Positions 45,004 to 52,643 of a DNA stretch of 64,000 nt are shown piece by piece. Source of the DNA: Thiodiazotropha sp040793985 (lineage in GTDB: Bacteria; Pseudomonadota; Gammaproteobacteria; Chromatiales; Chromatiaceae); the NCBI GenBank assembly GCA_040793985.1, contig JBFNJI010000006.1, positions 170,899 through 234,898 on the forward strand, written 5' to 3'. The notes beneath the pieces were generated by a model. That model saw only the letters and a program-made list of their open reading frames with translations, had not been told where the DNA came from and did not search any database. Within the stretch, counting starts at the first letter, position 1, and each line of letters opens with the position of its first letter. The position numbers and the translations under genes are program-made.

Positions 45004-45971
45004 GCGCCTCCTATCGTCACTCCACCTATCTGCCCTGGTACACGGCGTCCGCCGACGAGAGACGCTTTCAGATGATCACCCTGGTGGTGCTCATCATCAC
45101 GCTTTTGCTGGGCACCGTCATACCGATGATCGAACTGCCGGAAAAAGAGCGGTTCAAAAAGCAGACCCTACCCCCCCGTCTGGCTAAACTGATCCTGGAA
45201 CAGAAAAAGGAGCCCCCCAAACCGAAGAAGATCGTCAAGAAGAAGGTCCCGGAACCGAAGAAGAAGCCGGAGAAGAAAAAACCGGAAGAGAAGAAGAAAC
45301 CGGAGCCGGAGAAGAAGCCTGAAAAACAGGTGGCGAAGAAGAAGCCGACCAAAGCGGATGCACGCAAGAAGGCGGCCAGTGCCGGCCTGCTCGCCTTCGC
45401 CGATCAGCTGGCCGACCTGCGCGAAGAGCAGGTCGTATCCAATGTCCGCGGCGTACAGAAGCTATCGACCACAGGTAAAAAGACCTATGCCAATCAGCGC
45501 TCGATCATCTCCTCCGGCGTCACCAGCGGCAGCGGCGGCATCAATACCGCGGCCCTGAGCAGAGGTACCGGAGGCACCGGGCTCACAGGCAGGGAGACCA
45601 CCGAGGTGGAGAGTGCCGCCATCACGGATGATGCCAAGGCGGCGGCCCGTGGAGGCGGCGGCAAGGGCAAGGATTATAAGGGTCACCGCACCCGGGAAGA
45701 GATTCAGCTGGTCTTCGACCAGAACAAGGGAGCGGTCTACGCCCTCTACAACCGCGCCCTGAGAAAGGACCCATCGCTGCGCGGCAAGGTGGTATTGGAG
45801 TTGACCATCACCCCCGGCGGCAAGGTGACCAAATGCGTCGTCCTCTCATCCGAGCTCAATGACCCGGCCCTTGAACGCAAGCTGGTCTCACGCATCAAGC
45901 TGTTCAAATTCTCCGCCAAGGATGTCGATACCGCGGTAGTCTCCTACCCCATCGACTTCCTACCCTCCTGA
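45000..45971 (+). CDS. TonB-like AgmX/PglI C-terminal domain protein
   Basis: 323 residues from a GTG overlapping the previous stop (GTGA). One membrane segment (about 24-44), a Lys/Pro-rich periplasm-spanning stretch (about 60-120, as in TonB/TolA), a Gly/Ser-rich linker, and a C-terminal domain (about 225-323) of the AgmX/PglI type: TREEIQLVFDQNKGAVYALY and GKVVLELTITPGGKV. It should transmit motion from the ExbB/ExbD motor to outer-membrane partners. Confidence 0.88.
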   Translation: MSASYRHSTYLPWYTASADERRFQMITLVVLIITLLLGTVIPMIELPEKERFKKQTLPPRLAKLILEQKKEPPKPKKIVKKKVPEPKKKPEKKKPEEKKKPEPEKKPEKQVAKKKPTKADARKKAASAGLLAFADQLADLREEQVVSNVRGVQKLSTTGKKTYANQRSIISSGVTSGSGGINTAALSRGTGGTGLTGRETTEVESAAITDDAKAAARGGGGKGKDYKGHRTREEIQLVFDQNKGAVYALYNRALRKDPSLRGKVVLELTITPGGKVTKCVVLSSELNDPALERKLVSRIKLFKFSAKDVDTAVVSYPIDFLPS

Positions 45972-45983
45972 TGCATCTCCTGT

Positions 45984-46015
45984 CCGCCTGCAACAGCACA
46001 TCGCTTTGCAGGCGG
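45984..46015. repeat. Inverted repeat after the motor operon
   Basis: CCGCCTGCAA (45984-45993) and TTGCAGGCGG (46006-46015) make a 10-bp perfect stem with a 12-base loop, 13 bases after the AgmX-like stop codon. It has no T-run; it could be a transcript-end hairpin. Confidence 0.5.
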
Positions 46016-46144
46016 ATGACGATTGCCAACTGCCCTATCCATCCTGGCCGATTGTGTGGAGCGTTGTGAAATGCAAACCGAATATGCGCGAACCTTTTCT
46101 GCTCTGATAGTCCAATTTCAAGCATGAAGGCACCATGAAGAACG

Positions 46145-47134
46145 ATGCGGACCGCTCATAGAATTCTATCGCTGTTGGCAATGCTCTCCAGCCTCGCCTG
46201 CCTGCAGTCGCTGCATGCGGCCTGGTTCAGCGGCGAGGAGGCGATCATGGGCACACGGATCACTGTCCAACTCTGGCATCCTGGGAAGGCTCAGGGCGAG
46301 GCGGCAGTCGAGGCCGTAATGGATGAGTTCCGCCGTCTGGACAGAAAACTGAGCCCCTATGTAGAGAGCAGCGAGCTCTCCCTGGCCAACCGTAAGGCCT
46401 CCCTCGAACCCCTGCCTGTCTCGCAGGAGTTCTATCGCCTCATCGAGACCTCCCTCGAATACTCCGAACTTACCGATGGTGCCTTCGATATTACCTTCGC
46501 CTCAATCGGCCACCGCTACGACTACCGCAAGGGTATCAGACCGACCGATTCGCTGATCGACCGTTCACTGCCCCTGATCGACTACCGCAATATTCGGCTC
46601 AACAGGGACAAAGGCACTGTCTTTTTCGAAAACAGAGGTATGCGCATCGACCTCGGCGGTATCGCCAAGGGCTATGCCGTGGACCGCGGTATCCAACTGC
46701 TGCAACAGCGAGGCATCGCACATGCCCTGATCAGCGCGGGAGGAGACAGCCGCCTCCTAGGCGACCACCGCGGCCGTCCCTGGCACATCGGCGTCCAGGC
46801 ACCCCGCGACAAGAAACGCATGGCCGCGATGCTCCCACTCGCAGACAGCGCTATCTCCACCTCCGGAGATTACGAACGCTTCTTCGAGCGTGACGGTGTA
46901 CGTTACCACCACATCATCAGCCCCGAAACCGGCCGTTCCGCCGACACCCTGCAAAGTGTCACCATCATTGGCCCCAATGCAACCCGTACCGATGCGCTCT
47001 CAACCAGTGTCTTCGTGCTCGGGGTGGAGAAGGGAATGGATCTGATCAATCGTTTTGAGGATGTGGATGCGGTGATAATTGATCGTGATGGTGAGTTGAT
47101 TACTTCGCAGGGCCTTGCGGAGAGAGGCACTTAG
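46145..47134 (+). CDS. apbE: FAD:protein FMN transferase
   Basis: 329 residues with a signal peptide (about 1-26, ending HAAW), the N-terminal MGTRITVQLW, the central DLGGIAKGYAVDRG and ISAGGDSRLLG and the C-terminal metal-site region ATRTDALSTSVFVLG. ApbE attaches FMN to threonines of exported redox proteins. It lies 173 bases after the AgmX-like gene and shares the region with DUF3570/DUF4266, with which it commonly co-occurs. I found no protein in the window with the usual DGxTGAT-type acceptor. Confidence 0.93.
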   Translation: MRTAHRILSLLAMLSSLACLQSLHAAWFSGEEAIMGTRITVQLWHPGKAQGEAAVEAVMDEFRRLDRKLSPYVESSELSLANRKASLEPLPVSQEFYRLIETSLEYSELTDGAFDITFASIGHRYDYRKGIRPTDSLIDRSLPLIDYRNIRLNRDKGTVFFENRGMRIDLGGIAKGYAVDRGIQLLQQRGIAHALISAGGDSRLLGDHRGRPWHIGVQAPRDKKRMAAMLPLADSAISTSGDYERFFERDGVRYHHIISPETGRSADTLQSVTIIGPNATRTDALSTSVFVLGVEKGMDLINRFEDVDAVIIDRDGELITSQGLAERGT

Positions 47135-47760
47135 TCAGCCCCACGAATTATATTGTGTAATTTGACAAGTAACCGCAATGCCTACACAGTTAAGTATGAT
47201 TCTTGATTATTCGGCCTGACCACCTCCCCTCTCGTTTCTCCTTTTTTACACAGGGTAAAGAGCAAGAAGATCGAGAACCGATTGATATTGGTGCACATCA
47301 CCAGATCTCAAATAGCCCTGTCACCTTGCGATTGTTTATTAAATATTATAATAAATGAAGTCTGTTTACTGTCTTTTACCGACACAGGGATGAGTTCTTG
47401 AATGGAGTACGGAAAATCGGTTTATCTGCTCGAGATCGCTTGCTGCCCTACCTGGAAATCAAGCATGTCAGGCATTGGAAAGCGTCTACTTTCCGAGTGT
47501 AGAATAGGTTATCAGATCCGAACTATCCCAGGGATTCCTCACCGCTTTTTCCTGTATATTCTAGCGCAGCCTATCCTGACCGCCGTTTACTGGTACAGCA
47601 GTGTCCCCCGTAGAGTTTGGCCGCCAACATGCAATGGAACCCGGCGCATACAGCTTGCCCGCGCCATGAGACCCATACAGCTTCATGCATTCATGTGTTA
47701 CGCGCTTTTGTAGTTACTGAATCAGGATAATTTATTTAAGTGGAGATGTTACAGGCATAT
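47135..47760. other. Gene-poor junction between the two cluster halves
   Basis: 626 bases with mixed composition, including an AT-rich patch near 47330-47360 (TTTATTAAATATTATAAT). A 103-codon frame at 47402-47713 lacks a ribosome site and a protein-like composition, so I do not call it. This is where the composition changes from core-like to AT-rich. Confidence 0.5.
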
Positions 47761-48930
47761 ATGATGTTAAAACAAAATTTCAATTTCCCAATCAAGCTCA
47801 GCGTACTCGTCTTGTTTTTTCTATTTTCACCCTGCGTATTCGCTATCGATATTGAAGTCTACAAAAATAGAATCAACATCATAAATACGGGGCTTGAGAG
47901 GGGTGATGCCACATCATTTAGAAATGCCATCGATGAAGATGCGATTGTCAAAGGCGCTACCGATGGCTTGGTCACTGATCCTAAATGGAAAACCGGCATT
48001 CAGAAAGGAATAATCAAAAGCTTGCGAAAAACAACGGGGAATCACATAGCCAGCCTGATCAAACCTGGCTCATACGTGAAATTGCTCAGGCTCAAGCAAA
48101 ATAGTGCAGGCTACCAGGCACTGATCAGACTCGACTACGGCGAGATCGGCAATGGCTATATGGATCTGTACCTAGAGCCTGATTCCAGCGGAGAGATAAA
48201 GATTGTAGATTGGTACAACTATGGCACTGGACAGTATTTCACCGAGACACTGAAACTGCTTGTTGGCTTATCGGCACCAACACCCACGGTACTTGGTAAA
48301 CTATTTGACATGGCGAGCGGACGAAAGGAAGTATCAGAAGTTCTGAAAAAGATAATTGATCTGAATCGAAATCAAGAATACGAAGAAGTTGCGCGTATCT
48401 TCTTACGCCTTGACAAGGCCTACCGTAAATCCAGGACCCTGAACATCATTGCGCTTCAGGCGGCCATCAGAACTGATAACATGAAGATTTACGAAAAGAT
48501 ACTTGCCAATCTAGACCGCTACCATGGTAATGATATAAAGCTTTCTTTTGTACTCCTCGACTACTATTTTTTCACCAATGATAAAACAAAGTTCGACCGT
48601 AACTTGCATAGATTAAAAACGATATTTGGCGACAGCGATGCCACCCTTGACGTATTCCAGGCAAACTTTTGTCTACAGCAGGGCGACCTAAGCTGTGCAT
48701 TGTCTGCAGCCAGTAAGGCCATTTCTTTAGAGCCTGACTACGAGTACGGTTACTGGCCAATGCTCCAATCCCAGATTCAGCTGGGTGATTTCACAGGCAG
48801 CGTTGCCACCGCTCGTATTTTAGAGGCAAAGTTTGGCTACCAGTTGGACTCGGCAGGACTTTCAGAGATTGAAGGCGCTGAAAAATTCATTGATTCCCGT
48901 GCATATCGCCAATGGCGTAACGGCATTTAA
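47761..48930 (+). CDS. Exported helical-repeat protein of unknown function
   Basis: About 389 residues from the ATG at 47761, with other in-frame starts at 47740 and 47746. Signal peptide (about 10-30, ending VFAI), an alpha/beta segment to about 170, then TPR-like helices (about 190-360, including CLQQGDLSCALSAASKAISL). It has low GC compared with the motor operon. It may be part of the cytochrome cluster that follows or an independent gene. Confidence 0.68.
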   Translation: MMLKQNFNFPIKLSVLVLFFLFSPCVFAIDIEVYKNRINIINTGLERGDATSFRNAIDEDAIVKGATDGLVTDPKWKTGIQKGIIKSLRKTTGNHIASLIKPGSYVKLLRLKQNSAGYQALIRLDYGEIGNGYMDLYLEPDSSGEIKIVDWYNYGTGQYFTETLKLLVGLSAPTPTVLGKLFDMASGRKEVSEVLKKIIDLNRNQEYEEVARIFLRLDKAYRKSRTLNIIALQAAIRTDNMKIYEKILANLDRYHGNDIKLSFVLLDYYFFTNDKTKFDRNLHRLKTIFGDSDATLDVFQANFCLQQGDLSCALSAASKAISLEPDYEYGYWPMLQSQIQLGDFTGSVATARILEAKFGYQLDSAGLSEIEGAEKFIDSRAYRQWRNGI

Positions 48931-49242
48931 CCCAGATAACGCCCGTGGAAGCGTGAGCGAACTCACCAAACTCAACAGCCGCACCAAAACATCGACAAAT
49001 TCACTTGCTAAGGCCTTCGAAGTCCAGCATTGGGCTAATTTCAGGTGGCATAGGCAATCGGGATTCGAGACGTGCAACCGATCGGGGGCCGTCGATACGG
49101 TTTTGCAGCTAGCCAACATACAGGCGTGGATAAGTCTTTCTCTGTGTTTCTGAAACAGCTGTAGTAAGCTACCATACTATACAGGCCGAAGAGCTCACTG
49201 CTTTAAATATATAATTACACTCAAAACAACCGGAGGATAGAT
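48931..49242. other. Intergenic region upstream of the first NHL gene
   Basis: 312 bases without a supportable gene; frames crossing it on both strands have no initiation signal. GGAGG at 49232-49236 is the ribosome site of the NHL gene. I see no repeat or mobile element. Confidence 0.45.
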
Positions 49243-50331
49243 GTGTTTCACTGCTCGATCATTCGTTTAGCGCACACACTAAATCAGTCAAAACTAAAAT
49301 TAACCGCCACAATCGCGTTATTGGTCGTAATTACGCATATTTCAGGCTGTGCTAACAAACCGCAATCCACGGATAACCTGCAAGCTTCGGCAACCGATCA
49401 TGTCTGGCCTGCACCTCCGGCAAAACCCCGTATTCGTTATGTTGGCACACTTAATTCCGAAGAATCCCTAACCGGAGAAAAAAAGCGCAGCCTGCGCGAC
49501 TGGTTTCTAGGGACCAAGGAGGAGACGAAACTCGTTCTAACAAAACCCTACGGCGTTCATAGCGACTCAAAAGGTCGAGTCTTTGTAGCGGATACAGGCA
49601 TAGCCGGCCTGGTCGTTTTCGATCTGAATAAGAAAGAGATGGTCTTTTGGGGCACTTCCGGCCCCGGCGCATTGAAAAAACCTACCGGTGTAACCACCGA
49701 TCAAGAGGGTAATGTCTATGTAAGCGACGTCACCAACCATCGTATTGTCAAGTTCGACAAGCAGGGTGTGTTTCTGACTGCTTTTGGTGGTTCTGAGCAC
49801 CTGATTTCCCCTGTGGGTCTGGTAGTTGACGAAGAAACACAGCAGCTCTACGTAGTGGACTCGAAAAAACACCAAGTTATTGTTTTCAATATGAATGGTC
49901 AAGTAGAGTTCACTATTGGAAGTCGCGGCTCAGGCAATGGAGAGTTCAATTTTCCCACGAATATCGCCATGGACCGGAAGGGCCAACTCTATGTTGCCGA
50001 TACCATGAACTTTCGTGTGCAAATTTTTGATAAGCACGGTACTCACGTTTCAAACTTTGGCAAACTGGGCGACCGACGCGGTCAGTTCAGCCGCCTGAAA
50101 GGCATTGGAATCGATTCCGAAGGACACATCTATGCCGTGGATGCGGCTTTTAACAATGTACAGATTTTTAATGACAAGGGTGAGCTGCTGTTAACCCTGG
50201 GTCAAGCCGGTACAGGACCGGGTGGCTTTTACCTGCCCGCAGGCGCCCATGTTGATCACAACAATAAAATCTATGTTGCCGACCAACTAAATCTGAGAAT
50301 ACAGATATTCGAATACATTGGGGGTGAGTAA
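49243..50331 (+). CDS. NHL-repeat propeller lipoprotein (first copy)
   Basis: 362 residues from a GTG behind GGAGG (spacing 6). Lipobox HISGCAN, then the WPAPPAKPRIRYVG segment and a six-bladed NHL propeller (about 95-355) with blade motifs such as PYGVHSDSKGRVFVADTG, NVYVSDVTNHRIVKFD and GQLYVADTMNFRVQIFD. Such lipoproteins occur beside multihaem cytochrome genes in Geobacter-type electron-transfer loci. A paralogue lies about 4.3 kb downstream. Confidence 0.85.
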   Translation: MFHCSIIRLAHTLNQSKLKLTATIALLVVITHISGCANKPQSTDNLQASATDHVWPAPPAKPRIRYVGTLNSEESLTGEKKRSLRDWFLGTKEETKLVLTKPYGVHSDSKGRVFVADTGIAGLVVFDLNKKEMVFWGTSGPGALKKPTGVTTDQEGNVYVSDVTNHRIVKFDKQGVFLTAFGGSEHLISPVGLVVDEETQQLYVVDSKKHQVIVFNMNGQVEFTIGSRGSGNGEFNFPTNIAMDRKGQLYVADTMNFRVQIFDKHGTHVSNFGKLGDRRGQFSRLKGIGIDSEGHIYAVDAAFNNVQIFNDKGELLLTLGQAGTGPGGFYLPAGAHVDHNNKIYVADQLNLRIQIFEYIGGE

Positions 50332-50456
50332 AAACCCTAGAGGACTCCTAAGTCTTTACCCATTTAGCACTACGAAGTTTATATAAACTTCCCCGTTCTA
50401 TCTGTCATCTTTTTATTTGATATCAACTCTCTTATTCTATCAGTGCGCCTGATTGC

Positions 50457-50484
50457 CTTAAAAAATCCTTAAGAAATCCTTAAG
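50457..50484 (+). promoter_or_regulatory. Triple CTTAAR direct repeat (PmrA/QseB-type boxes)
   Basis: CTTAAA (50457-50462), CTTAAG (50468-50473) and CTTAAG (50479-50484) repeat with exactly 11-base period and nearly identical 5-base spacers. CTTAAG-N5-CTTAAG is the consensus of PmrA/BasR and close to that of QseB, OmpR-family regulators. They lie about 160 bases upstream of the -35 element. Confidence 0.6.
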
Positions 50485-50620
50485 AAATAGTTGTGCACTT
50501 AGCCACTCTCAATTACTACCTCTTAGCATTCCAGACAAAGAAAAACATAATAAATAGCAGCATAAAGTGCTTAGTGCTTTTGTTTGAATAAGAATCAGAT
50601 TACCCAGTTTGGTTTTATAT

Positions 50621-50634
50621 GTGATTTAAATCAT
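50621..50634 (+). promoter_or_regulatory. FNR/CRP-like palindrome
   Basis: GTGAT-TTAA-ATCAT, within ATATGTGATTTAAATCATAT. It differs from the FNR consensus (TTGAT-N4-ATCAA) by one base per arm and from CRP (TGTGA-N6-TCACA) mainly in the right arm. It is centred about 51 bases upstream of the predicted transcription start. Oxygen or redox control would suit cytochrome genes. Confidence 0.5.
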
Positions 50635-50643
50635 ATAAAAACA

Positions 50644-50672
50644 TTGACGGTTATCGGGTACTGTCTTAATAT
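50644..50672 (+). promoter_or_regulatory. Sigma-70 promoter of the cytochrome operon
   Basis: TTGACG (50644-50649) and TAATAT (50667-50672) with a 17-base spacer, directly downstream of the FNR/CRP-like palindrome and reading into the tetrahaem cytochrome gene. Confidence 0.65.
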
Positions 50673-50703
50673 TTGAAAAAAATATGGTAATTTTTTCCCA
50701 TTT

Positions 50704-50720
50704 CTTAAGAAAACCTTAAG
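50704..50720 (+). promoter_or_regulatory. Second CTTAAG-N5-CTTAAG box pair
   Basis: CTTAAG at 50704-50709 and 50715-50720, spacer AAAAC, the same 11-base period as the upstream group. It lies about 25 bases downstream of the predicted start point, a position suited to repression or to looping with the upstream boxes. Confidence 0.6.
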
Positions 50721-50856
50721 AAAGCCACAAAGCTGCTGACAAACAAAGCAGCATGGCAACCTTGCAGTAGAAGCAACCTAAGCAGTACCTAATAACTAAG
50801 CAAACAAGCACTGAGAAGGAACTAGTGCGTCATCCGATCTCTCGTGGAGGACCGCT

Positions 50857-51501
50857 ATGAAAAAATCATCTATCTTTACGCTCGCATTCGCCTTGCTTTT
50901 TCTTTACAGCGCATCATCACTGGCGGATATTACTGGTACGTCGCATGATCTGACGACTCAGACAACCCTGTTGACACAGGCCGGCAATACCCAACTCTGC
51001 GCCTATTGTCATACACCACATAGTGCGAGTTCGACCAACACCACAACACCTTTATGGAATCATCAGGACACAACTGCTTCCAACTACACCATGTACAGCA
51101 GCCCCTCGATGAACATGGTCATTGCCGGTGCACCTGCAGGCGTCTCTCTTGCCTGTCTAAGCTGTCATGATGGTACAGTGGCGGCAGACCAGCTTATCAA
51201 CTATCCGAATAGCGCTAATATCCAGGACGGTACAGCAGGCATCTTCACCCTGGGTGACAGCCTTGGTACCGATTTAAGTAATGATCACCCGATCTCACTT
51301 ACCTATAACGTGACACAGGATCCCGACTTCCATGCCCCTGATCCTGCTACAAACACCGTAAATACCCTGCAACTGTTCGGTGCTAACGGTGACCAGGTCG
51401 AATGCGGCACCTGTCACTCGGTACACGACAATGCAAATGAGCCATTTCTACGTGTGAGTAACGCCGGTAGCGCCCTTTGCCTGTCTTGCCATACTAAGTA
51501 A
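50857..51501 (+). CDS. Secreted tetrahaem c-type cytochrome
   Basis: 214 residues with a signal peptide (about 1-23) and four CxxCH motifs at C48, C100, C183 and C208, the last only two residues from the C-terminus. It belongs to the multihaem cytochromes with doubled-CxxCH features (LCAYCHTPH, PLWN, CLSCHDGT, GTDLSNDHPIS). Small, secreted and first in an operon behind a strong ribosome site, it could be an abundant electron carrier or a filament subunit. The N-terminal third of the 12-haem protein downstream is clearly homologous. Confidence 0.88.
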   Translation: MKKSSIFTLAFALLFLYSASSLADITGTSHDLTTQTTLLTQAGNTQLCAYCHTPHSASSTNTTTPLWNHQDTTASNYTMYSSPSMNMVIAGAPAGVSLACLSCHDGTVAADQLINYPNSANIQDGTAGIFTLGDSLGTDLSNDHPISLTYNVTQDPDFHAPDPATNTVNTLQLFGANGDQVECGTCHSVHDNANEPFLRVSNAGSALCLSCHTK

Positions 51502-51522
51502 GCTCAGCAACGGTCCTCACAG

Positions 51523-52212
51523 ATGATCTCCAAGGTAATAAAATCAAGCCTTGGTACAGGGTCAGCACAGCAGATAGTGATTCTTTTCTGCGTGCTGACC
51601 CTTGTCGCATGCAGCACCAAGACCAAACAGATCTTTTTCGATATCCAACCACCGACCCCAAAGGAACTTGCCGAGAAGGAACAGAGACGTCAGGCTGAAA
51701 TGGAGGAAGCTCGCTTAAAGGCGCAAGGAAAGAGGGAGCCAGGCGGCATGGGAAGTATGGCGTTCGCTTTCGAGGACAACGCACCAAGGCCTGAAATCGA
51801 GTCGGTGACAGAGTGGAAGAAGGTTAAAAAACTGTTGCCAAAGGATTATAAAAAAAATATCGACTGGTCGAGGGCATTGAATGAAGGCCTGATCAGACCA
51901 CGCGTTGGACAGGACCCAAGAGCGCTATTGGCTACGGCTTTTCAATGGGATTTCATGATTAAAGGTGAGGAACCGGACGAAGACGCCTTTTTTCCTCATT
52001 CCGCACACACAGTGTGGTTAGGTTGTAAAAATTGCCACAACCCAGAACTGTATCCGTATAAAAGAAATCCAGCAACAATGAAAGAGATGAAGCGCGGCGC
52101 TTCATGTGGGGCCTGTCACGGAAAGAGAAACGTTTCCTTTTCACTCAAAGCTTGCGATCGCTGTCATATCAATGAGGGAGATGATGAAGAGGACGAGGAT
52201 GAGGACGAATAA
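51523..52212 (+). CDS. Trihaem c7-type lipoprotein with polyacidic tail
   Basis: 229 residues: lipobox LVACST, a charged helix (about 44-75), a linker, then a C-terminal trihaem domain with CKNCH, CGACH and CDRCH and the FPHSAHTVWLGCKNC start typical of c7-type triheme domains. It ends in a run of about a dozen Glu/Asp residues (EGDDEEDEDEDE). It is likely a periplasmic, lipid-anchored carrier passing electrons to or from the outer-membrane barrel complex. Confidence 0.83.
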   Translation: MISKVIKSSLGTGSAQQIVILFCVLTLVACSTKTKQIFFDIQPPTPKELAEKEQRRQAEMEEARLKAQGKREPGGMGSMAFAFEDNAPRPEIESVTEWKKVKKLLPKDYKKNIDWSRALNEGLIRPRVGQDPRALLATAFQWDFMIKGEEPDEDAFFPHSAHTVWLGCKNCHNPELYPYKRNPATMKEMKRGASCGACHGKRNVSFSLKACDRCHINEGDDEEDEDEDE

Positions 52213-52278
52213 TCAAGAATGAAAGACTACGCTCCATAGTCTATTCCACTCTCGTGCTGTTAATGTTGAAGGTATGTT

Positions 52279-52620
52279 ATGGGTAGATATCGCACTCTAA
52301 TTTTCATACTTCTGTTCTATTCGATTCAAACCTCTCTGCATGCTGCTGCACCGGGAGATATTCAATACACGCGTGAAGGTGGAGATCCTGAAGAAATGGA
52401 ACAGTTTCCACCCTCCATCTTCCCTCACTGGATACATCGTATCAACTATCGTTGCGATGCATGTCACAACCAGATTTTTGCAATGAAAACCGGTAGCACC
52501 ACGATTAACAAAGACCTGATGAAGGAAGGCAAGGTATGCTCCACTTGTCATAATGGAAATGAGGCATTTGACGATGGTTTTGCAAACTGCAATCGCTGCC
52601 ATGTCACCCAGGGTAACTAG
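52279..52620 (+). CDS. Small trihaem c7-type cytochrome
   Basis: 113 residues: signal peptide ending HAAAPG, then one trihaem domain (CDACH, CSTCH, CNRCH) with FPHWIHRINYRCDAC, similar in layout to the preceding lipoprotein. A soluble periplasmic carrier is likely. It lies 66 bases after the trihaem lipoprotein and 23 before the barrel gene. Confidence 0.85.
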   Translation: MGRYRTLIFILLFYSIQTSLHAAAPGDIQYTREGGDPEEMEQFPPSIFPHWIHRINYRCDACHNQIFAMKTGSTTINKDLMKEGKVCSTCHNGNEAFDDGFANCNRCHVTQGN

Positions 52621-52643
52621 TCGTCATGAATGCTGGAGAGATC

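Larger units (their letters stand above)
50332..50856. promoter_or_regulatory. Long regulatory leader of the cytochrome operon
   Basis: 525 bases, AT-rich and gene-free, holding two groups of CTTAAG boxes, an FNR/CRP-like palindrome and a sigma-70 promoter (listed separately). A leader of about 175 bases follows the promoter before a strong ribosome site (GTGGAGG) for the tetrahaem gene. Confidence 0.7.

Noticed and set aside
47402..47713. A 103-codon frame
   Set aside because: No ribosome site, no domain, and a composition unlike local proteins.
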